A stretch of DNA of 11,547 nucleotides, from NCBI GenBank assembly GCA_900617975.1, contig UZAE01014873.1:1-11547 (forward strand). Reading direction: 5' to 3'. Below are positions 5,808 to 11,547 of the stretch, piece after piece; the stretch's first letter is position 1; each line of letters starts with the position of its first letter. The DNA comes from Rodentolepis nana (Eukaryota; Platyhelminthes; Cestoda; Cyclophyllidea; Hymenolepididae). A model generated the notes under the pieces. It had not been told where the DNA came from. It saw only the letters and a program-made list of their open reading frames with translations, and did not search any database. Made by a program: the position numbers and the translations under genes.

Positions 5808-8800
5808 TCATACGTCTGTTGTATTGCTTGATCTTTCAGAATATGTTAGCTAAAAGGTATAAAGAGGAAGGTGTTGGAATTATTTTATTTTAATGTGAGT
5901 TAAAAGGATTTTAAAGAAAGTTTAACTTACATTATTTCGTATAGTAGGTGGTCTGCCAGCACGTCTGGGTCTCCCCTAAAAGAAGAGAATTAGTCAAGGT
6001 CACATGTAAGGAATTTGATTAGGGGAGCTGATGCCTCGAAATGCGTATTTTGGCATTTTGTGAGTGTCCTACGCAGAAACAAATCTGCTTCATAATTAAC
6101 TACGGATTTCTACATTTATTTGATTGTAAATGACAGTTCAAATGAATTAGAGCAAACGATGCAGCACTAAATATTTTTTTCTTCGTGTTAAATTATGATC
6201 TGGTCGCTTGTTGGGAACGCTAAATCTACTGGCAAGGTGGTTGACATATCAGTTAACCCCTTTTGACGCGGTCTTTGGAATTAGTGCAGATTTGCATTAA
6301 ATTTAGGCCACATAGTGTGCCTTTGATCTCCTCACCTAACAGTCCCGTTTTGCGCAAACCCTATAATTGGCTTCATAGAGTGGTTCGGTGTTCAACTGTC
6401 TCATATTTTCCTGGTTAGCAGCTTAATACTGTGGACAATTAAAAACACTAATCAATAATATTTGGCAACATGGGGTGTGCAATAGACTTACCTCCACGTG
6501 GTGCACTCTGGGCAACGTATACTCATACGACAAAAGAGCATATTAACCGGCAGTTGACTTCTGGCTTCAAACTACCATCACCTCACTGTATGTTATATTC
6601 GACTACTTTCACGGTACTCACCTCACCTTTTTTCTACCTTTGTGTCTGTCTCTTTTACGTCTGTGAATCATTATTCTGTCCACCTCTCGACTTTTTGCCA
6701 CTTTGATGTTCCTCTTCCTTTCTGTGAAGCCTGAAGTCAACTAAATGGCTAATGTTACCTATCATAACGGCTGCCATTTGAAATTAATATTTGTCAAAAT
6801 TTTCAGCCGGTATTTAAACATTTGATTTCCATCGCCAATTTTCCTTATAACAAAGAAAACAAATACCTTTAATACACTTGGCAGTATGTGGCTGAAGTCA
6901 CTGTCTAAATTCGTTGGAAGAGGTGCTAAATTTTGTACTTCTTCGGGACTCAAATCTAATCTTGAAAGAATAGAGGAGTCCTGGAGGAGAGATGGGGACA
7001 GCGGTTCCTGAATACTAGGCTTTGGTTCAATGTAGGAGATTCCGTACTTCGTTCTTAATCGATCTTTCATTTCACGTAGCAACTGGGGGCCTAAAATTAA
7101 AGTAAAGAAATAGGATTTAACGATTTTTAGCAGAGGATATTTTCTTAACTGTACCTACGCTAAAGGGGAAACCTCCTTTAGGGTCATTTTGGTTAGAAAC
7201 GGAGTTAATAGTGACATTTGCAACAAAAGTAGGCGATTATCTTACCCTGATTGGTATACATGGCGACAGCACCTGCAGGTCTACGCTCATTGAAGCAGGT
7301 AGGATTTTCTTCTCGAGATGAAATTGCCTAAATTAAGGGTAGAGGTTTCTGGAGTGTCAAACAAATGGTTAGAAAGTGATAAGTTGAATGACAGCTTCGT
7401 TGACGAGTACACTTGCAAACACCCAGACTAATGTGGGCACAGATTGGGGACCAATGAAGAAATTAGCACGCCAAGATATGCGCATCTTCATGACCCTTGC
7501 TGAATCAGAGTCAGAGAGACGATCTTGGCAAGACTGATTTTATCCATAAGATGACTTTAATAAGACCTTTTGTAGGCAAACTTTCTTCTAAAGTCTGGTC
7601 ATATCTGGAGCTAACTCGTCAAAGTTCTTGATGATATGAAAGGCCAATAAATTGTAATAGACAACCGTTTTCAGCACTCAGGCGAACGGTTTCTTCGTCC
7701 GGAGTGGTAAATAGGTTTACACCTAATAATAGGTTCTATATAACTCGATTTTTTATCCTAATTCCTTTCTTTAATCAATCAACGGCTATTGCTGTACTTT
7801 ATATAAATTCGAGTTTGGACCATCATAAGTGTCACTTACGATGCTAATCAGTCTCAGAATTCTCACGAGATATGGTAGATATCATGGATATCAACTTTAC
7901 AAATTTCAAAGATCAGTGGTTGAGGTGATGCGAGTTCCCTAATTTGGGGATTCTAAGACGCTCTCCCAAAATACGAATGTTGTCAAATATTTCAATGTAC
8001 TGCGTTTGATTATACCCATTTCTTACTCAAAAATTTTGGACTATCCAAATCCAGAGATGTATGCCTATTCTCCATAGTTATATCCCTCCCCATTGACTCT
8101 AATTAAGAAGCAATAAATCTTCACCTAACATTATTACAAAAAACTGATTTAAATCGCTAACGAAATTCGCGAGAACTTATTTGCTAAGTCCACAACTAAT
8201 ATTATCAACAGATTTCCATTTAGTAAGAAGGTGATTCTCAATTGGTTAGAATGACGAAGTCGATTTTTGTGGCTGATGTAAGCACAGCATACGGATTATC
8301 AATTATTGATTTTCTAATAGTTGCAACAAATATAACCAATTCTATTTGAACCGCATGTCTGCATATTAGGCCTAAACAACCTAAGACATAATATAAGTCA
8401 CTAGGCAGCAGGCAATATATTGGTGGGTTAATTACCAGTAAATTACTCACAGTCGTTCTTAAGCACCCACTTAAAGTCGATAACGTGGTTTCCAACATTA
8501 GAAAATTAGCTTATATTTTACAAGAACGCAGTTCAATCGGATGGTGCTTACTTATGCATGCATAACTAAACGAGCGTGTATGCACTTAACACAGGAATAA
8601 ACGACACAATCTATTTGGCACAAATATGAGAAAAATGTAGTGCGAAACAAAATTACCTGTGCTGTTTTATATGAGGAAACAGAATTATGACCTTGCCATA
8701 AAGGTGGTCCCTTTCCTTGAACTGAGCACCGAGTTGTTGGATAAATTGGCAACCTCTCGTTTTCCTAGATTTTTTAAGAAAAAAATTAAATGCTTTCCCA

Positions 8801-11362
8801 ATAAAGTTAGCCAACTAATCGGCTACATTTTTTATTAGCGATAATGAATCCTATTAGCACTGTGCACATGAGTAACTTAAGCAAATCGATATTCGATGTT
8901 TTTTCCGATAAATTTTATCGATTTACTTATTGTACTGCCAAATCACCAAATGAAAGAGAAATGAACATAACAATTTATCACTGTAAGATTGCTCTGAAAT
9001 AAAAGCCAATAATCAATCGCGTTTATTGAGTTATAAAAGGAAGAGACTTTTCCCTCCTTCAATTTAAAAACATTTTAATTTGAACACTGAAGCAAAATTC
9101 ATTTTTAACGATTTTGGCAAACTGGAAGTTACATTCCAAGGCAAATGAGAGGCCACTCAATTATACGGTTTCCTACTTGATTGCACCTATCCTTTCCACA
9201 TTTTATGCAAATCTTCACTAACACGGTGTTCAGTGAACTGAGTGTTTCTAACTGATTGTCAGGGCAATAACAAAGGCATCTTTGTAAGCATTTCATTATT
9301 TTTGCTGATCCAAACTCACTTGCCAAATTGGCTGTCCAAAATAATTAAGTTTTGACTTCCATCTTTTTTATGATTCTGATATTTACTATAGTTGAAACCA
9401 TCAAACAAATATCTATAGAATCCGAAAATCTCCATTCTCATGTTAAAAATTTAACTCACATTAGACACGAATAATCTTGAAGAGGGGGTGTTTTCAACAT
9501 GTAAGCTTTGGGTAGTTTGACTTCCATAACAACTGAACCTCCTCAACGCATCTGTCTTATTGTTCAGCCTCATAATTGCCTTCAATTAGTATAGACACGA
9601 TTAATATAAAAACGTTGACTTAGGACAGCTCAATTTCAATTTTTTTATTCGAAATAAAATGGGCGAAAAACTCACGACAGGCTTTGTCCCAGATGTTTCC
9701 TCCGCCGCGATGTTTCGTTCAAATAATTTAATTGTTTCGGAGACTTTCGGCTTACTAATTTCACCAGACGGTACTAAAACCCACGAAGAGGGATTGAGAA
9801 AAGAAATCATACTTAGATTACTCATCAGTGAGCGTACACTCTAAAGGTCTACCAATGTGTACTTTAATTCCTTATGGTGATAGCTTTATGAAATAACTTT
9901 TATTAAATAATTCTAGGTGTATCCAAATTTTGGTGATATGGTGTTGAGTTATGGATAAGACCTAAATAAGAATGGAATTAATTGGAGTACCCCAGTACTG
10001 TTCAAACAGCACTTATTCTTGACTAAGTATGAAGTAACTCCATTAGATTGGAAAAAGAAAATAGATTCCTAACCAAGATAAAATCGACAAAGACACAGAA
10101 GCTTTTGTGTTTATTAGTAACGTACCCAAGCGTGGCAGCGAATGCGGAAAATCGATACAACTCAAAGTAAGGAAGAATATGAGTGGAAAAAATGACTGAT
10201 AATTTTCACTACTTAACAAGAAATAATTATCTTTGGAAATTAAGATGTTGAAGATAGACGAAAACTATGGTCTGAGAACTCAAGAAATGGAAAATTTTCA
10301 CTTCAACTTTCGATCTATATCAACTGCTCTTTCTCATCATTCCTTTTTCATGCTAAGGATTGGGCTTAGTTATAATGTGTTCGGGAATGAAGAAGATGAA
10401 GTGCGACCTATCCATATTTCACTTTTGTAAGATTTAAAGTGCAAAATTCCACCAATCATGCTCAAACGATACTCGTAAAGCTGGAAATCACCTAAGATAA
10501 CCCTAGGTGTCTCCAATTTAGCGGAAGTAGGCGGTCTAAGACTTTTCGTAAAACGGTATTAGGGAACAATAGGGAAAGGGTGTATCTGCGCAATTAGGTA
10601 GAATAGAGTAATACAGAGGTCATCAGTTTCCATAACGGAAAAATTGTGCTCATTTTCAGACCAATCCTAATTTCAGCCAAAAGATCTTTGAAAACCTCTG
10701 TAAAGCAAGTTCCTTATTTATCCTCACCTCCCCAACCCCCCCCCTCCCCCCCTCCCGAAACATACTTAGCTTGCGAATTATATTTTGCATGTACTTTTTG
10801 TAATTATTCAACTAATTATGTTCTATTTCAATATTCACGAGTTGAATTAGATTAGCCATTATCTAAATTTACTCTATATTCCCAGCGTCCTGGCATTTTC
10901 CCAACAGACATTTCCGCCAACCCCAAAGCCATCAACAGCTTGCTGCTTAGCAACCACAAACCACCTAGCCTACTTATATCAACAATTGCTCGCCACGCAA
11001 CTGCAACCAACTGTCTGTTACATCTTACTAACTAAGCTACTTTAACAAAACATCATCTTGACACTCTCGGGAGCTCGAATTAAGGAATGACCATGACAGC
11101 TTAAAAATCGAGCAAAAGATTCGTTGGAAAAAATGCCAAGCCTTCAAATAGAATTTTAATTCCCACTTCTCTATTCTCACTTCTGCCAAACAAAAAGGTG
11201 AATCGAAAGTGGTTCGAATAAGCAGTAAGTTATGTAAGTATTAAGTGAAGTAGTTGTCATATGTACTATTCAGGCCACTGAAATTTGATTCAGAAGGAGT
11301 ACAAACTTACTAGAGTCTTTCTTTTGGTTTTCAGTAATTGTAGAAGGAGGGAAATCTTTCCT
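5808..11362 (-). CDS. Multi-exon gene, possible CapZIP/FAM21-like capping-protein binder (5' incomplete)
   Basis: Exons in transcript order are 11362-11311 (least certain), 9773-9676, 8764-8657, 7327-7246, 7090-6867, 5975-5931 and 5849-5808 (TGA at 5808-5810). Each has AG and GT borders, and all junctions agree in phase (split codons at exons 1/2 and 4/5, phase 0 elsewhere), giving 216 residues. Short motifs appear in order: KVSETIKLFE (27-36), GPQLLREMKDRL (114-125), a Ser/Pro/acidic stretch, and basic GRPRRAGRPP (189-198). This order resembles the SVAxLAxxF, PLIxKLQ and basic R-x-R...RPP capping-protein-interaction motifs of CapZIP (RCSD1) and FAM21, which bind the actin capping protein; that is an inference. 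The basic motif alone could also be an AT-hook. The 5' end is missing; alternatively an ATG at 9825 starts a shorter protein within an extended second exon. Introns of 81-1537 nt contrast with those of PRPF18. Confidence 0.55.
6472..6790 (+). repeat. Dispersed ~320-bp element, copy 3 (in an intron)
   Basis: The head (GGGGTGTGCAATAGACTTAC), body (TTAACCGGCAGTTGACTTC) and 3' end (GGCTGCCATTTGAAATTAAT) match copies 1 and 2. The A/T tail is short and eroded (AAATTAATATTT). It lies antisense inside the 891-nt intron 5976-6866 of the minus-strand gene and makes up more than a third of that intron. Confidence 0.8.
7328..8656 (-). other. Long intron of the minus-strand gene; nothing else seen
   Basis: This is the region between two phase-0 exons. 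A minus-strand frame at 8238-8498 has a donor-like ACT|GTGAGT near 8451 but no convincing acceptor, and it reads hydrophobic and low in charge, so I do not call an exon. A 23-base imperfect palindrome lies at 7821-7843. Confidence 0.4.
8765..9675 (-). other. Intron of the minus-strand gene; nothing else seen
   Basis: AT-rich. A minus-strand open frame around 9129-9326 has several cysteines but no ATG at its head, and it overlaps a donor-like AA|GTGAGT. I cannot support it as an exon. Confidence 0.4.
9774..11310 (-). other. Candidate long intron of the minus-strand gene
   Basis: This is an intron only if the exon at 11311-11362 is real. The acceptor at 9774-9776 is preceded, in the minus sense, by a pyrimidine-rich tract (TTTCTTTTCTC...CCCTCTTC). 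The region holds a C-rich stretch (10726-10757) and a G-poor island (10880-11045). No other exon is supported. Confidence 0.35.
10726..10757. repeat. C-rich low-complexity tract
   Basis: CCTCCCCAACC is followed by interrupted C runs of 9, 7 and 3. It is the third C-rich tract in the window, on the same strand as the others. Confidence 0.85.
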
Positions 11363-11547
11363 CTAAAAGGGAATTTGTTATTCTTGATCTAACTTCCAAT
11401 CATACTTGAAAAGAATTCGATTGGGAATTGGAAAAGTCTGGTTTCTCCGATGATAGATTCCTTACTACAAGAGTAGAGGCATTATTAATTGTGTTATTAT
11501 GATGAGGGTTGTGTAGACAGATTCTGACAGCTTTTATTTAAAGAGGG

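Noticed and set aside
8238..8498. Minus-strand 86-codon frame as an exon
   Set aside because: Donor-like GTGAGT is present, but there is no good acceptor, and it is not needed for phase between the flanking exons.
9129..9326. Cysteine-rich minus-strand frame, possibly a small secreted protein
   Set aside because: No ATG at the start, no signal peptide, irregular cysteine spacing and no supporting splice pair.
9659..9844. Plus-strand 61-codon frame
   Set aside because: It is the antisense shadow of the minus-strand exon 9676-9773, which has splice signals and phase agreement.
10233..10430. Plus-strand 65-codon frame
   Set aside because: AT-rich, no recognised motif, no splice context; length is within chance.

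Overview
The window looks like nuclear DNA of a flatworm, probably a tapeworm. It is AT-rich, has intron-split genes with very short introns (32-48 nt in one gene), tail-to-tail genes, dispersed short repeats and long homopolymer tracts. There are no bacterial operon features. The phylum is inferred from gene architecture and protein divergence, not from a database match.

Layout. (1) Positions 1-320 hold the 3' end of an unrecognised plus-strand gene. A ~320-bp dispersed element (copy 1 of 3) follows directly. (2) Positions ~1150-2460 hold a tandem array of decayed homeobox units. At least four homeodomain segments can be read; one still carries the helix-3 core KRWFQNR, with an intron at homeodomain position 44/45. 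All are broken by stop codons. (3) Positions 2490-4246 are non-coding: element copy 2, two C-tracts of more than 20 bases, and AT-rich sequence upstream of the next gene. (4) Positions 4247-5595 hold a complete five-exon gene for the splicing factor Prp18 (PRPF18), 398 residues by my splice model. (5) A second multi-exon gene runs on the minus strand from at least 11362 down to a stop at 5808. Six coding exons reach its C-terminus, joined in consistent phase, and a less certain seventh lies upstream. Element copy 3 sits in one of its introns. I cannot name it securely; three short motifs in order suggest a capping-protein-binding (CapZIP/FAM21-like) protein. The two genes converge, and their polyadenylation signals lie about 35 bases apart.

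How the parts relate. PRPF18 is a constitutive second-step splicing factor and shares no evident pathway with its neighbours. The most unusual content is the homeobox array, which appears to be the remains of a multi-homeodomain gene or a locally amplified homeobox family. The dispersed element occurs beside or inside several of these features and may supply a poly(A) signal to the first gene.
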